A DNA stretch of 64,000 bases from Muricea muricata (taxonomy: Eukaryota > Cnidaria > Anthozoa > Malacalcyonacea > Plexauridae), in contig OY979716.1 in NCBI GenBank assembly GCA_963855995.1, positions 22,459,321 through 22,523,320 of the forward strand. The letters are read 5' to 3'. Shown here piece after piece: positions 12,527 to 23,892 of this stretch; positions within the stretch are counted from its first letter, which is position 1, and every line of letters starts with the position of its first letter. The notes under the pieces were generated by a model, which saw only the letters and a program-made list of their open reading frames with translations, had not been told where the DNA came from and made no database searches. A program made the translations under genes and the position numbers.

Positions 12527-12581
<55 letters not shown>
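12527..12581. repeat. AACCAG hexanucleotide microsatellite
   Basis: About nine uninterrupted copies of AACCAG. The opposite strand reads as an alternating Phe-Trp peptide, which is a simple-repeat artefact and not a protein. No gene is seen from here to 13607. Short ATTACTC/CTCATTACTC repeats lie at 12765-12808. Confidence 0.9.
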
Positions 12582-12582
<1 letters not shown>

Positions 12583-13607
12583 ATATGCTTCGCAACGTCC
12601 ATCGTTCACCAGTGAACGATTTTATGAGGGCCGGTCGGGAACTTAAGCAACATGAAAGCTTGCCATCAAGCTAAATAAAACGTTATGTTGTTGAAAAGTA
12701 AAGATTTTCATGACTTATATCAGCCCGGCTCATATGAACAGCCTCTAAGAACGAAAATCATAGGTCATTACTCATTATTCGTTACTCATTACTCATGACT
12801 CATTACTCGGAATACAAACACCCCATATTGACAAACGTTTAGTGTGTCCGCATCCCAGGTTTTTATTAAGCACAAGTGAATTTTAAACTGCCAACCGCCA
12901 AAACTTGTTTTTAACTAGTTTTTAATTTATGTAAAAAACAATTTGACAATGTAAATATGTATTTAAATTTAGAACGGTAGTTATTGTTCCAATATATATT
13001 CTTGTAAGCATATGGTAATTTAGCTGTATATAGCTATTGTAATATGTTATTAAAACCATTACCATACATTACCATAACAAGGCACGTGATGCGTTTCCAT
13101 GGAAACTAGAAAGTTCAAAATGATCGGCAGTTTCTCTTTAGCAACTCATCCAAAAATGAAAGTCATACGGTGTACTGTTTATTTTTAATTGATTTTTATG
13201 AAATTGGAGCCAGGCATTAATGCACCTCAGGGCGATTAGCTCAGCTGACAGTTCTTGTGTGGCATCCTTTGCCTTATTTTGGAACGTTTCTACTAAAAAT
13301 GCTGAGGCAAATATTGAGGCAGCATTTCGCGCACTTCATTGCATGGTGTACAATTGCTTTTTCTTTTCTAGATCTTTATAATTATGTTCGTCTGTGTTTA
13401 ACATTTCACACATGTAGTACGAGCTTTGGTTGTCGAGGAACATTGCAACCACTTGACTTTGACAATGTTTTGTAATGTCTGTAATAGCAATAGACTGCGA
13501 GAATGGTTTTGACAATCAAACCAATTTCATGTCTGTTGTGCGTAAGCAACAATACCCATACTAGACGGAGAGCGAGGAACATACAACTGCAAACTAACTG
13601 AGCAAGT

Positions 13608-14626
13608 TTAATTCTTCGTTTCGACGAAACCGATCCATTTATTAGTTAGGGAAATGCGCGATGATATATTTCCAGGAATGAAGGAATGCATGTAGAACAG
13701 AATAACAGCTAAACAAACTGTGATTTGGACCGTCGCCGTGTCAGCTCGATTCAATTTTGTCAATAACATCTCATGGCCGTCGTAAACATCTGCTATCACC
13801 GAGCAAAATGCATGCAAGATATCTGGTTTTCGGTCGGCAAGTAATATAAGGGACCGTTCATTATTTATACCTCAGGGGGGCACCGAAGAGAAATTAAAAA
13901 AAGTATATATAAAAAATTTACCCAACCACTCAGGGTGTTCAAAATTTTTTTACCCAACCTCTAATAGAAATCCAAGATTTTAAAGCTGCCTTTGTAAACT
14001 TAACTCGAAATGACTGTTTTATTTGTTTTTGTAATTGCGATTCTCATGTATATGTTATTAATTGCGTTCGTGATTAACTATTATTATTCATTGTAATATG
14101 TTCTCGTTTTCTCATTGGTCTTTTTTTTTTCACCCAACCTTTTAGATGTTTCAAAAATCAGTTACCCAACCAATTTCTCTTCGGTGCCCCCCTGAGGTAT
14201 AAATAATGAACGGTCCCTAAGTGGAACTATCATATGTAATGGAAAAGTCAAGAAAAATGTATGCTTAAAGATAACTAATATTTGCGAGATTTCCGCTTCC
14301 GCACTATGCTGTGGCAATTGTTCGTCAATAACGAAGTTGAGTGGCACAGAAGTGAGCGCCAAGAACTGGTGTGACAGAATAAGGTAACTCACCATGTAGA
14401 ATTTGTCACCGACAAGCTTATCAGTCTGTCTCCACACAAATATCAAAACTGGAAGTAACCAGACAATGCGTTTTAGTGGTGCATATTGTGCATCTTGAAT
14501 AATTTGACTAATCCAGATCGTGATATCGTTGTTTATTACACCATTATAACCCAGACTACTATATATATAAACGAAAACAGTTGCCAAATAGAGGGCAAGA
14601 ATAATGGTACGATGTCCTATCGACAT
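13608..14626 (-). pseudogene. Multi-pass membrane protein ORF split by a MITE
   Basis: Coding starts at ATG 14626 and runs to 14218; a MITE occupies 13850-14217; coding resumes at 13846 and ends at the stop at 13608. Skipping the MITE and one copy of its 3-bp target duplication gives 648 nt, exactly 216 codons with no stop until the end, and the frame is kept. Hydrophobic segments include TIILALYLATVFVYIYSS at the start, IVWLLPVLIFVW, YLILSHQFLALTSVPLNFV, FFLTFPLHMIV and ITVCLAVILFYMHSFI. That makes about five membrane spans in a protein of about 215 residues. A conserved-looking block IADVYDGHEML lies after the junction. I do not recognise the family. As it stands the allele encodes a 154-residue product that reads into the MITE. 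It could be a pseudogene copy or a live gene disrupted by a polymorphic insertion. Confidence 0.55.
13850..14217. mobile_element. 368-bp MITE with GGGACCGTTCATTATTTATA termini and TAA target duplication
   Basis: The first 20 bases are GGGACCGTTCATTATTTATA, and the element ends with the inverse. The inverted termini extend about 45 bp, through CCTCAGGGGGGCACCGAAGA. TAA flanks both sides (13847-13849 and 14218-14220). A second internal inverted block holds ACCCAACC. It has no coding capacity. It sits inside the membrane-protein ORF. Confidence 0.88.
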
Positions 14627-14733
14627 TATTCCCTGAAATATTGTTCTTAAGTTGTGTCAAATGTCATATCGTACATATTCAGTATAATCACATCACTTTA
14701 TATCGTTTTCCAATGACGTAATTCTAGACACTA

Positions 14734-15492
14734 CAATGGGTATGTTGACATTTCCAGTTTCCCGCGCGGTTCACAATGCATTTTGGGATCGCTAGGGGGC
14801 AAACAAAGTTTCTTTCGTAATAGGCTGTTATAAATATTCATATATTTTATGTTTTCGAGCGAAGTTTTTGTCAAAATCTCATTAATATTTACAAGCAATG
14901 TCTTCTGTTCCGGCCGGTAGACGTGAAGTAAATGTCCGTGGCGACGGAAATTGTTTTTACAGAATACAGAGCTATGGCTCTCGCTGTTGATGGCACAACC
15001 GACCGTGCTTATCCAGTGTTTCGAGCCATGTGTAATAAAATGATAGCAGAATATTCAAAAGTGTTTGAAGCTTATCAGTCCAGCTCTAAAACTGTAAAAG
15101 AGCATTTAAAGAAAAGTTCGAAGAACGGAACGTGGGCAGAAACGATGGACATTATTAGTTGTGCGACTGTACTTGAGTGTACGATAAACGTTTATTCAAT
15201 CACGAGCCAGAAGTGGACAATACTGGAGCCTCGCGTTGCAACTCAAGCTACCATTACCTGCAATCGGTCCTGTCTTTGTCCTTTTACCTTGATACTCCGA
15301 TCCACTTTACTTGAACAAAGATCGAATATTCTTGTAAATGTTAATGAGATTTTGACGAAAACTGGGCTCGAAAACTTAAAATATATGAATATTTATAACA
15401 GCCTACTACGAAGGAAACTTTGTTTGCCCCCTAGCGATTCCAAAATGCATTGCGAACCGCGCAGGAAACTGGAAATGTCAACATACCCATTG
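14734..15492. mobile_element. Inverted-repeat unit enclosing an OTU-protease ORF
   Basis: A left arm of about 160 bp (14734-14896) begins CAATGGGTATGTTGACATTT, and an inverted copy ends at 15492. The arms are roughly 90% alike by eye, with small indels. Only about 430 bp separates them, and that space is filled by the OTU ORF, whose ATG at 14898 lies just inside the left arm. I see no target-site duplication outside the arms, so a transposon origin is an inference. A segmental inverted duplication is the alternative. Confidence 0.7.
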
Positions 15493-15630
15493 CTTTCTAT
15501 ATTCAATCAATGCGTTAATTGGTGGGATTGTGGTATTACGTGCAAAAATTTCCCTTATCCTCAATATATACATGACAGTTCATTAACATTACGCATAAGA
15601 TTATTTACCTACTTTTGCGTAGAGAGGTGA
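14898..15630 (+). pseudogene. OTU-like cysteine protease, frameshifted
   Basis: The first frame, from ATG 14898, reads MSSVPAGRREVNVRGDGNCF, with the OTU catalytic Asp-Gly-Asn-Cys signature. The frame is then lost at 14958-14971, where TACAGAA and TACAGAG lie in tandem. Dropping one 7-bp unit reconnects to RAMALAVDGTTDRAYP. Downstream, GTWAETMDIISCATVLECTI followed by NVYS matches the helix-strand segment of OTU domains. OTU enzymes remove ubiquitin from substrates. The usual C-terminal His block is not visible; from about 15331 the reading frame runs into the right inverted repeat. A tandem 7-bp duplication therefore probably inactivated a protease ORF carried inside this element. Confidence 0.65.
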
Positions 15631-16628
15631 CTATGTCGATATTCTCTTGCGCAACATCAACAATTTGAGGTCATAACAGAAAGGCACGATCTTAAATACA
15701 AATAACAGTAGGCACTTCAAGAGACTCGTATGTTACAGAGATATTTCTATTCAGAATGACTGAGGATTCGCGAGAAGGTCCCTTGATGATAAACAACTCA
15801 CCGGATTGGTCTTGATAAAGGCGTTTGACACGATTCCACAATCTATAATCTTCTACAAAAATTACAAAGCCTAAGCATTGTACACGGCCCGGAATCGCAC
15901 AGGCGTAGGTTAAATTCCTGCTGTATCAAAGGAGTAGGATATACTTATCTAGTTCTAGCAGTTTTTAGATCAGTGAGGGGAGTACATTGGAAACTCAAGG
16001 CCAGAGACTGTAAAACTTTAAAAAAATGGCTATATGCATTAAAACTGAGTAAATGCATTAAAACTGACTAATAGCATTAAAAATTACTAAATGCATTAAA
16101 ACTGACTAAATAAATGCATTAAAACTGACTATATGGAAACCTGACTCACGCACTGTTGTCAACGTTAAAGTTAAGCGTTGAACTATGCTAAAACCGACTT
16201 ACAAAATGGCTTAAAACGAGGGGCGTATCACTCGAAAAATAGTGTACGAGATTTTTGTGATTTCAAAATCCCAAGAATTTTTTGAGAGATTTTTGGGATT
16301 TTGAGAGACTTTGGGGGATTTTTTGACGAATTTTTAGGGATTTTAGAGATTTTTAAAGGATTTTTAGAGAGTTTTTCGAATTTTTAGAAATTATTCAGAA
16401 TTTTTTACAGATTTTTGGGATTTTTATAAGATTTTTGGATTTTGCGTGAACATTGTTAAGCTAGAATCCCACCCACAAAATTTAAAAAACTGCTCAATAT
16501 GGCGGAGAAACGTTGTTACATCATCCGTGGGTTAACCTTAAAAGGGTGCGGGGTGAAAAACAGGGAACACTTATAAAGAGTTCTTGTTATTAGCGTTACC
16601 AGTTGAGTTCTTTGTTGTTGCTGTAATG
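15631..16628. repeat. Non-coding interval with a short minisatellite and T-rich repeats
   Basis: At about 16034-16129 the unit ATGCATTAAAACTGACTAA is repeated four to five times with variants. At 16250-16440 there are many GATTTTT/TTTTTAGAGA-type words. No gene is visible. Confidence 0.65.
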
Positions 16629-16847
16629 TCAGAAAGTCAGTTTGTGTGCGTATACCTTTTCCAGTCTTTTCAACAGTTGCTCATGACTTTGCTTATTTGT
16701 CTTTGTCGATCTCTCCATAGCATTTAACAATTCGGACAGTTCATTTATAAGCTCAGTCCGCTCAGCCAAACCCACGCTAGTTTGGCCTTCAGACTGCCCC
16801 AATGAACTATCGGCACGACTACGACTACAGGTAACTAGACCGGACAC
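16629..16847 (-). CDS. Possible first exon, coiled-coil ORF, unknown
   Basis: This 72-codon ORF starts at 16847. The middle and end are charged and heptad-like (ELINELSELLNAMER, then EQLLKRLEK). An AAAAG|GTATAC donor just after RLEK suggests the ORF is a first exon of about 66 codons. No downstream exon was identified with confidence. The second exon of the minus-strand TPR gene ends upstream at 17631, so this would be a separate gene or nothing. Confidence 0.25.
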   Translation of the reverse strand: MSGLVTCSRSRADSSLGQSEGQTSVGLAERTELINELSELLNAMERSTKTNKQSHEQLLKRLEKVYAHKLTF

Positions 16848-17630
16848 AACGAAATGTTTGCATAACTATGGTGCGCAATATAACTTAATGTCTGTAGTTT
16901 ACACAAACGGGACGAGAAGCATACAACGGGAAACAACGTATTATATGGACAGCACAAATAACATCTATTACACTCGAAATAATTCATTAAATAAGAAAAA
17001 AAGGGGGAGGAAAATATTTGTTTACCGACACAACACGTGATTCGTAATCAATTTCGAGCCAGACCAAATGCGGAGTAAATATCTCGTATCTGAAATCGGA
17101 ATACTGTCTTTTACTTAATAGTGGCTTCGCGTTGTCGTTCAAATTCCAGTATCCAAACAATCTATTGACATCCAAGTGCTAGTCTGATCTCCTGCTTTCG
17201 TTTACTTTTTTAACTGTCTTTGCCCGTATCCTCCACCAATGTTAAACGACCCTTTTCACATTAACATACAACGCACGGGATGTGTGTGCGCATATCCAGA
17301 TTATTAACTACTTATTAACCGAGAGCGAGGTCTTTACCGTAAAGACCAAGCGGTCGAGGTTTATAAGTTGCTTATTACATGGCATTTTGAAATTTTTGAA
17401 TTTTGAGTTGTCATTTTAAAACTAAACAGATGATGTAATGTACAGGGCATTAAAAATTTCGTAATGCCCCGCGAGGACAGCAGAGGGCATTACGGCAAAA
17501 TCCGGACCTCAAATTGGCCAATCAGATTGCGCCATACGGCAAAATATTCGCTTGCCATATAATACTAATAATTAATTATAGTTTCGTTTGGCATCGTGTT
17601 AACGCAGATAATCTCGTATCACAGAATAAT

Positions 17631-20289
17631 TCAGTCCAAAAATTTCGAACTAAATACGTCACTTCCACTTTCTGAAGTTTCACTCTCACAACAACTCGAA
17701 TTGCTACTACTTTGTCCTTCAAAAGAGTTTTCTTCAACAATGTCAATTTTCTCATTCATAAGACGATTGATATCTTCCATACGCTGAAAGAGAATAAAAA
17801 TGCAAGAAAATACTGGAAACTAACTCGATTTAAAAAAGACAGCTATATCGCTTTCTAGAGGTCCAGCGAGGCATCATACTGGCGTTCTTAAAGTTGTATT
17901 TCCATCCACACCGTATCTACGTGTAAACGGCGGTTTTATTTTATTTCATTTTTGTTTTACAAGATTCGCCATACATTAGAATATCAATAAATCATTAAAC
18001 AACAGAATTTTAAGCAAATATAACACACAATGGCCGGAATGGCCACGCAGTAGCAGACAAAGTGAATGAATATCACTATTCTATGACTAAAAAAATTATG
18101 ACCTATGCTTATAAGAAACTGGAACAATCGACCTCGCCTAAGTGTAAAAGGGTTTGCTGCGCTAAAAGTCAACGGTGCGCTTGTAAACCAAATTCGAACC
18201 GGTTTACTGATTAGTGGCGATTCACGATCTACTACTACGTTATCGATTGAGCTACCTACAAGTTACCTACAGCTTTATTATTGCTTTACTCGGAAACTTT
18301 TATAATGTACATTTTTAGTCGTAAAATGTACATTGTCTACCTCATGCAATCCTCAAATTCTATCGAAAAAATTAGCGCACCATTCAAAAATCATTGGTTT
18401 TAGCAAGTATTTCTATCGTTAATCGTTGTTCATTTCTACCATTGAGATTGCACGAAGATCATCTCCTGTTGATCAAATGTTACTACCGGAGAAAATATTT
18501 ACTTGTGCAGCATAGCCTATCAGTTTTAAGCTATTTTCCCCCTTTGACTCAGCAGCAAATAAACTCTCTTATTGATCCAATATTACTACAGGAGAAAAAT
18601 TTAACTAAACTAACTCTATTTATGGTGGATAGCAATCATGCATCAGTTCTTAACGAATCCTTCTTTGATATCCAATAAGGATCATCTCGTATTCATCTAG
18701 TGTTGCTACAGGAGAAATCTAAAGGTCTGATTAATATAATCGAAAATTTAATAATTTTAAATTGTTGTTGCTACAATTGGAGATCCAGTAAGGAACATTT
18801 CTTACTGAATCTGTGCAAGAAAGCCCATGCTAAATCAACTTCATGTATATTAATTAACCTCTCAATCATTCTAAACCACTTTTCCTACAGGTCCACAAAG
18901 GATATTGTTTTATTGATCCAGCGTTAGTACAGGAGAAATTAAGCTTAAACTGTGCTAACTTTATTTATATAGATGCAGTGTAATCTATAGGTATACCTAT
19001 TCTGATTAAGTATAAATTTTGTAGAAGAAAGCATACGAAGTTTGATCAAACTAAAAGCACCACCGCACCTTTCCCGATAATACCTGTGTTATTTTTGGTG
19101 CTTCTTTTCCATATCCAAAATCAATTGCCTCATCAAGAGACTTCTTCAACAATTCCATCGCCTCTTCAAACTTGCCTTGCCTGTAATACAGATCACTTTC
19201 GACCAATTGAAACTGAATCTTGGACCCACGTGGTATATTTCTCAGGAGATCATGCTTTATTGTCCCGAGGCACTCCGCGGCGAGGCGAATAGAATCTTTC
19301 GTCACAATTCGATCGCGCCGTCCAAACGATGAAGTGGAATCCAAGAGAACTCTTGCACTTTTAATCATAGCGTAAAGTCGTTGTTTGTCGCTCACGCGCT
19401 GTCGCGAATCTTGAACACCGATTTCGCCCATTTTCTGGAAATTGGTTAAAGCAAGTGCTTTTACCTGCTCGTCTGGCTTAGCCGATATTCCAAGAAATTC
19501 ACCAAGATAAGAACCTTTTAATTCATGTAATTGTGCGAATTCTTCCAAACTGTAGCCCGACTCAAAAGATTGCTCAGCTAGGTCCAAATATTTTTTCGTT
19601 TTTCCTAACTTCCGTTTTGTTCGAGACAGCGAACTCATAATGAGCCAGACTTGTGCATGGAAAAGCGGTGGGAAACGCGTGTGCTCCGCGACTTCGTGAG
19701 CTTCACGCGCGAGTTTTTTAGTCTTGTTCAAGTCGTTTCTATAAAGTGCACATCGTGCTTGCTCTATTTTGACACCCGCGACAATATCGAAGTCTTTCTC
19801 TTTGAGATATTGCTCCACCATTTTGTTGGCATATGTGTCGAATTCTTCGAAGTCACCGTTGTCTTCGCATTGTATAAGTTTTGCCTTGATGTTCTCGTAA
19901 GTTGAACTTGGAGTATAAATGACTTTGGTCGGCCCACGGAATAAATTTTGCGGAAACGATAAAAGTTTCGTGAAAAGTTCCAAAGTTACACTAGTATTGT
20001 CATCCCTAAAAAGCCTTTTAAAAACTTTCTTAAGATGATCTGTTTCGTCTTCTCCGTTCTCCGACGAGCCGCCAGCCTCGTTTTCATTTTGGAGGTCTAT
20101 GATGCCCCCGCGTTTATTGGTGTCAGCAATATCTTCTGTCAAATCACGGCCATCTCTGCTACGTAACTTTTTAAGTGCTGTTGGGAATAAATTCAACAAA
20201 TAGTTTAAAAATTCTTGAAAATTGCTTGATTCGTCCAAGTCTGCTTCAAAAAGTGTTATTGCGGCAACCTGTTTATATTCAAGCGCCAT
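17631..20289 (-). CDS. TPR/helical-repeat protein, paralogue 1 (two exons)
   Basis: Exon 1 is 20289-19084 (402 codons). Exon 2 is 17783-17631 (50 codons plus TGA). The intron has a GTATTA donor and a CTCTTTCAG acceptor, and the frame is kept. The predicted protein has about 452 residues. It has an N-terminal helical region, an acidic linker (about residues 70-95), and then repeated helical hairpins. The clearest TPR-like unit is DLYYRQGKFEEAMELLKKSL (about 370-390); others include EQARCALYRNDLNKTKKLAR. The C-terminus is Ser/Glu-rich. TPR arrays mediate protein-protein contacts; the specific role is unknown. A close paralogue lies head-to-head 7.1 kb away at 27363-29969 with the same exon structure. 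Both remain open, which suggests function. No signal peptide or membrane span is seen. Confidence 0.8.
18182..18261 (-). other. tRNA-like relic in the TPR paralogue-1 intron
   Basis: On the minus strand, TAGCTCAATCGATAACG resembles a tRNA A box and GGTTCGAAT a B box, at roughly tRNA spacing. D-stem pairing is poor, so this is more likely a SINE head or dead tRNA than a working tRNA gene. Confidence 0.3.
18460..18945 (+). repeat. Degenerate long-period repeats with a TACAGGAGAAA motif, intronic
   Basis: Variants of ATCCAATATTACTACAGGAG followed by AAA recur near 18478, 18588, 18705 and 18927, about 110 to 220 bp apart. Flanks such as AACTCTATTTAT and CAGTTCTTAACGAATCC are partly shared. The array lies entirely inside the TPR paralogue-1 intron and has no counterpart in the paralogue-2 intron. 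Confidence 0.55.
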
Positions 20290-20813
20290 GCTAAACCAGC
20301 GAAATATCTTGATGCTTCTTCAACTGTAAGAGAATGGACAATGCCCATTATACTAAAGCAAAATCTTCTAGCGCATCTTCATACGTGCGTAGGATGTAGT
20401 GGTTCAAATGTGACTGAGCTTGTTCGCGTGTATAAATATAACATGCATATTTGAAAACTTCGCAATGTTATATTTTCCGTATATTTCGCAACCTTGCAAA
20501 TTTTAAATTTTTGATAAATTTAAGGGGAGATAAATTAGTCATGATTTTGTAGCATTTGACTCCACAAAGAGCCTCGTGGAATTCTGTTTTTTTTTTGTTC
20601 GAACTAAAAGGATATTTGTGGAAGAATGTAAATTACTCTGAGCCACTGAGTATTTTAATAAATAACAGAACAATAGTAACTGCGAAAACAGTAAACATGA
20701 TTGAATTGCTTATTCTTCGTTTCGATTAAATTATAGTCTTTCAGGATGAATCAAGTTATTACATATCTGTTGGTATATATACACACAAGATGAAAAGATA
20801 TAGATAGTCAATA

Positions 20814-21039
20814 GTTAAATATTATTAGTTGTTTAGAAGCTTTGGTCCGGTGATTAAGATTATGTTTCAGTCTGTGTATTGCAATTGATTCTTTGAACAA
20901 TGATAATGGCCACTAATAATAATTGATAGATCTGACCAATGGTCGTTACTTTTTAAAAAGAATCATTTCCAATACGCAGACTGAAACATAATCTCAATCA
21001 CAGAACCAAAGCTCTCAAAGAACTAATAATATTTAACCA
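20814..21039. repeat. Imperfect inverted repeat
   Basis: The left arm GTTAAATATTATTAGTT...CTTTGGT...ATTATGTTTCAGTCTG pairs with the inverse copy ending at about 21039. The centre is unique. It is probably a small non-autonomous element; no clear target duplication was seen. Confidence 0.65.
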
Positions 21040-22400
21040 ATGACCTTATGTAGGTATAGTTGTTCTACAATTTCTTTACTTGTTACTTGTAACCCAGGAG
21101 GTTATGTGATTACACCAATTATGTGAAATAATTTGATTCATTCCTGGAGATGGCAATAATGTAGTGGAAACGAAAAATAAACAATCTTCGAACATGTTTA
21201 TATTTTTTGAAGTTAATTTAATATTGTTTTGTATGCTTCCTTTGAACCTAAGTCTAATCGAACTAAAGCTTTGCGATGCTGGAGCACTGACTGCACTGCT
21301 GCGTGCAGCAAGCATATTATTTTAAGCCACACAACAGCAAGCTTGATTTAGGTGTACTTAGGAACAACCTCGTTCCCAGGGCATATCCCTTGGTTGGAAA
21401 TTGGGGGAATAGCCCTGTGATCGGCTTGTGGGTTCTTGGTTCTGATTGGTTACTGGATCGAGCTTATTCATTTATGCTTTTTCTGACAAATATATTGGAT
21501 GAAATACGTCTATTGTTCAAAACTGTAAATAGGTCTTCAATTATAGTGATTAATAAGCTGACAAACAACCAGCACAATATTTTTAGCTCTCTTGGCAAGA
21601 GAAGAAAAATAAGTAACCTCTGAAATCATGTGGGTAAAACTCCAATCATGTCATTACCCTTTAAAATGTACGCCAAGCTCTTTCTGAAAAGGCTTTAAAT
21701 TTAAGGATGGAAATATAGCCTTATTTAATCCACATAAAGACACCACTTTGAAAATTATTAAGTTTAATGATAATTTCTGTCAATTTGAAATACCCAAGAA
21801 ATTTGGATATTTTGGAATCACGTGACCGGCTGATACCATGGCTATTTTCCCGAACAAGAGAAATGCCCTGAGAACGATTTCACACTTGTAAACAGAAAAA
21901 TACGGAACCTTAACAGGTAAAGTCACATCATGTCACTAAAATAACAATGACATTCCCCGTTATAAAAATTCAGAGAAGATAGACTCATGCTAACCTGGTA
22001 CTAATTCTAATCATTCCAGCAAAAAACACATATTTTTCCTCTAAGGTAGATGATTACTCATGAACAAGTGAAAAACATGCTTTTTCCACTCTCACCTAAT
22101 CTGTGGCTGTTAATTGGTGCGATTTATTTCTTGGGTAATTTTGTTGCTCAAGGTGCTCTTGCATATCTGCTTCGCGTAACACAGTTTGACCTTTTTCTTG
22201 TTAATAAAGTTTTCTAAAGTTTTTTAAAGTTTTTCTTGTTTCGCATTGCCTTAACAGTGTAAAAGAAAGTACAACTTTTCAGGTTGGTTATATTTAAAAA
22301 AAAACATTCATTTGTATTTTAGAACTAATTTGTTATTTTAATTTTCCCTAAATTAGTCATAGTTACAGCAGTAGTAAAACGGTTTAGTAAAAACATAATT

Positions 22401-22510
22401 CTTCCTAGACCTAGTGTTTGTAGTTGCTAATATTAGAATTTTTTAAAATTTTAGCAGCTGCTCCGTCTGCCTTGAAATTTCTAATATTAGCAATTACAAA
22501 CACTAGGAAG
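22401..22510. repeat. Stem-loop, about 35-bp arms
   Basis: GTGTTTGTAGTTGCTAATAT on the left is mirrored by an inverted copy on the right, around a GC-richer loop. Confidence 0.65.
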
Positions 22511-22968
22511 TTAGGAAATATACTGCCGTTTTAAAGTGGGACATAACTTATAACACATTTTAATACGTAGCATTTGTAAATTCTGAACGTTCATTAGCTA
22601 AGACCCTTGTTGATATAACTTTATGTAAATACGGAAAGTTTCCCGCCACTATTCTGTTAAAGTTCTTTGTGTTATATTATTAGACAAATATAAAACATTT
22701 TTTCCGTGTTGATATACATTTTTATTTTTTATTTGTGCACGACTAGTTATTTTGTAAATTCCTGCGACAAAAATGTGACTAAAACGAATCTTTCTTTCAG
22801 TTTCACATCAAAACAAGGTTGCGGTTTATATAAAAATGCTCATGAATATACACAGCCAAAAATATAAACAAAAAACTTTACACAGAAAATATATCGAAAA
22901 CGTGTAATTTATCTCAACTTAAATTTATTCTTTTATGAAGAATACCATAACCCGTTAATTTACTAAGT

Positions 22969-23892
22969 ATACTTGTTAAGCTTTGTGGAAACACCACGTA
23001 AATTTATTATTGCAGGCTAGCTTTCGATCCGTAAGCTCGGATCTTCATCAGTGCTATATTTAAGGGTTAGAGACTGTTGTGAGTGTTTTGTTTACAAATA
23101 CACGCATGAGCTGAATGTACAATGAACGAAAAATTTTGTATATTGCACGAGGCCGCCGGGGCCGAGTGCGGTATACAAAATTTTGAGTTCATTGTACATT
23201 CAGCAAGTGCGTGTATTTGTAAACAAAACACGAACTTAACAGTCTCTAACACATTTAATATATGATCACTGGTCGTGCTCGCAAGCCGTACGCTTTCGCT
23301 GCCAAAACAAAGTAAAACAAATCCGATTTTAAAAACATTATACGTGAAAAAAGTACAACATATTTGAAGAATTGTAGCGAACAACCTTTACAAGGTGAGT
23401 CAAGCAAATAAACACAACGATACGTCAAAAAATGTCCTGTTAAATGAGCTTTCATGCGAGAGTTCACAGACGAAAAAATGAGAATAATCGGTGTTTACTA
23501 AGTTTAATTACCTCTGACGATAGAAATTCTCAAGATTGTTTTCCTTTTTGGTCTTTATAGTAGAATTCATCGATATTTTCATCAGCTTGTTAGCTTTATC
23601 CACTTGTAAATACAGTTTTTTTTGACGTTTTACTCCTGGCCATTTTCAATACTGCACACTTTTCGTGCATTATTGTGATAACGCCATTGGATAACGCACT
23701 CAAACGACTCGTTGTTGCCAGGTAACCAAAACACACGTGATCGATCTTGACCAATCGCGTGCGCGGATTTTGACCAGTGAAAGAAGATAATATATTAATA
23801 TATTATAGCACTGATGAAGATCTGAGCTTACCGATCGAAAGCTCTGCAACAATAAATTTACGTGGTGTTTCCACAAAGCTTGACAAGTATAT
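22969..23892. repeat. Foldback element with terminal stem-loop cores, nested hairpin inside
   Basis: The termini AGTATACTTGTTAAGCTTTG and its inverse at 23892 bound the unit. Each arm has CTGATGA, one A, a GATC/GATC(C) stem and GAAAGC (right arm 23811-23842; left arm is the inverse near 23010-23043). A second hairpin (about 23050-23260) has arms containing TTGTTTACAAATACACGC around a GC-rich centre. ORFs across the hairpin arms are artefacts. It resembles the 1241-2064 unit in design but not in sequence. Confidence 0.65.

Noticed and set aside
12406..12609. Phe-Trp repeat protein ORF on the minus strand
   Set aside because: It is the translation of the AACCAG microsatellite.
14721..15500. 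Target-site duplication for the OTU inverted-repeat unit
   Set aside because: Flanks (…GACACTA and CTTTCTA…) do not match at any length from 2 to 10 bp, so no duplication is claimed.
23067..23467. Overlapping ORFs in the 23-kb hairpin
   Set aside because: Both halves of the peptide derive from the two arms of the same inverted repeat.
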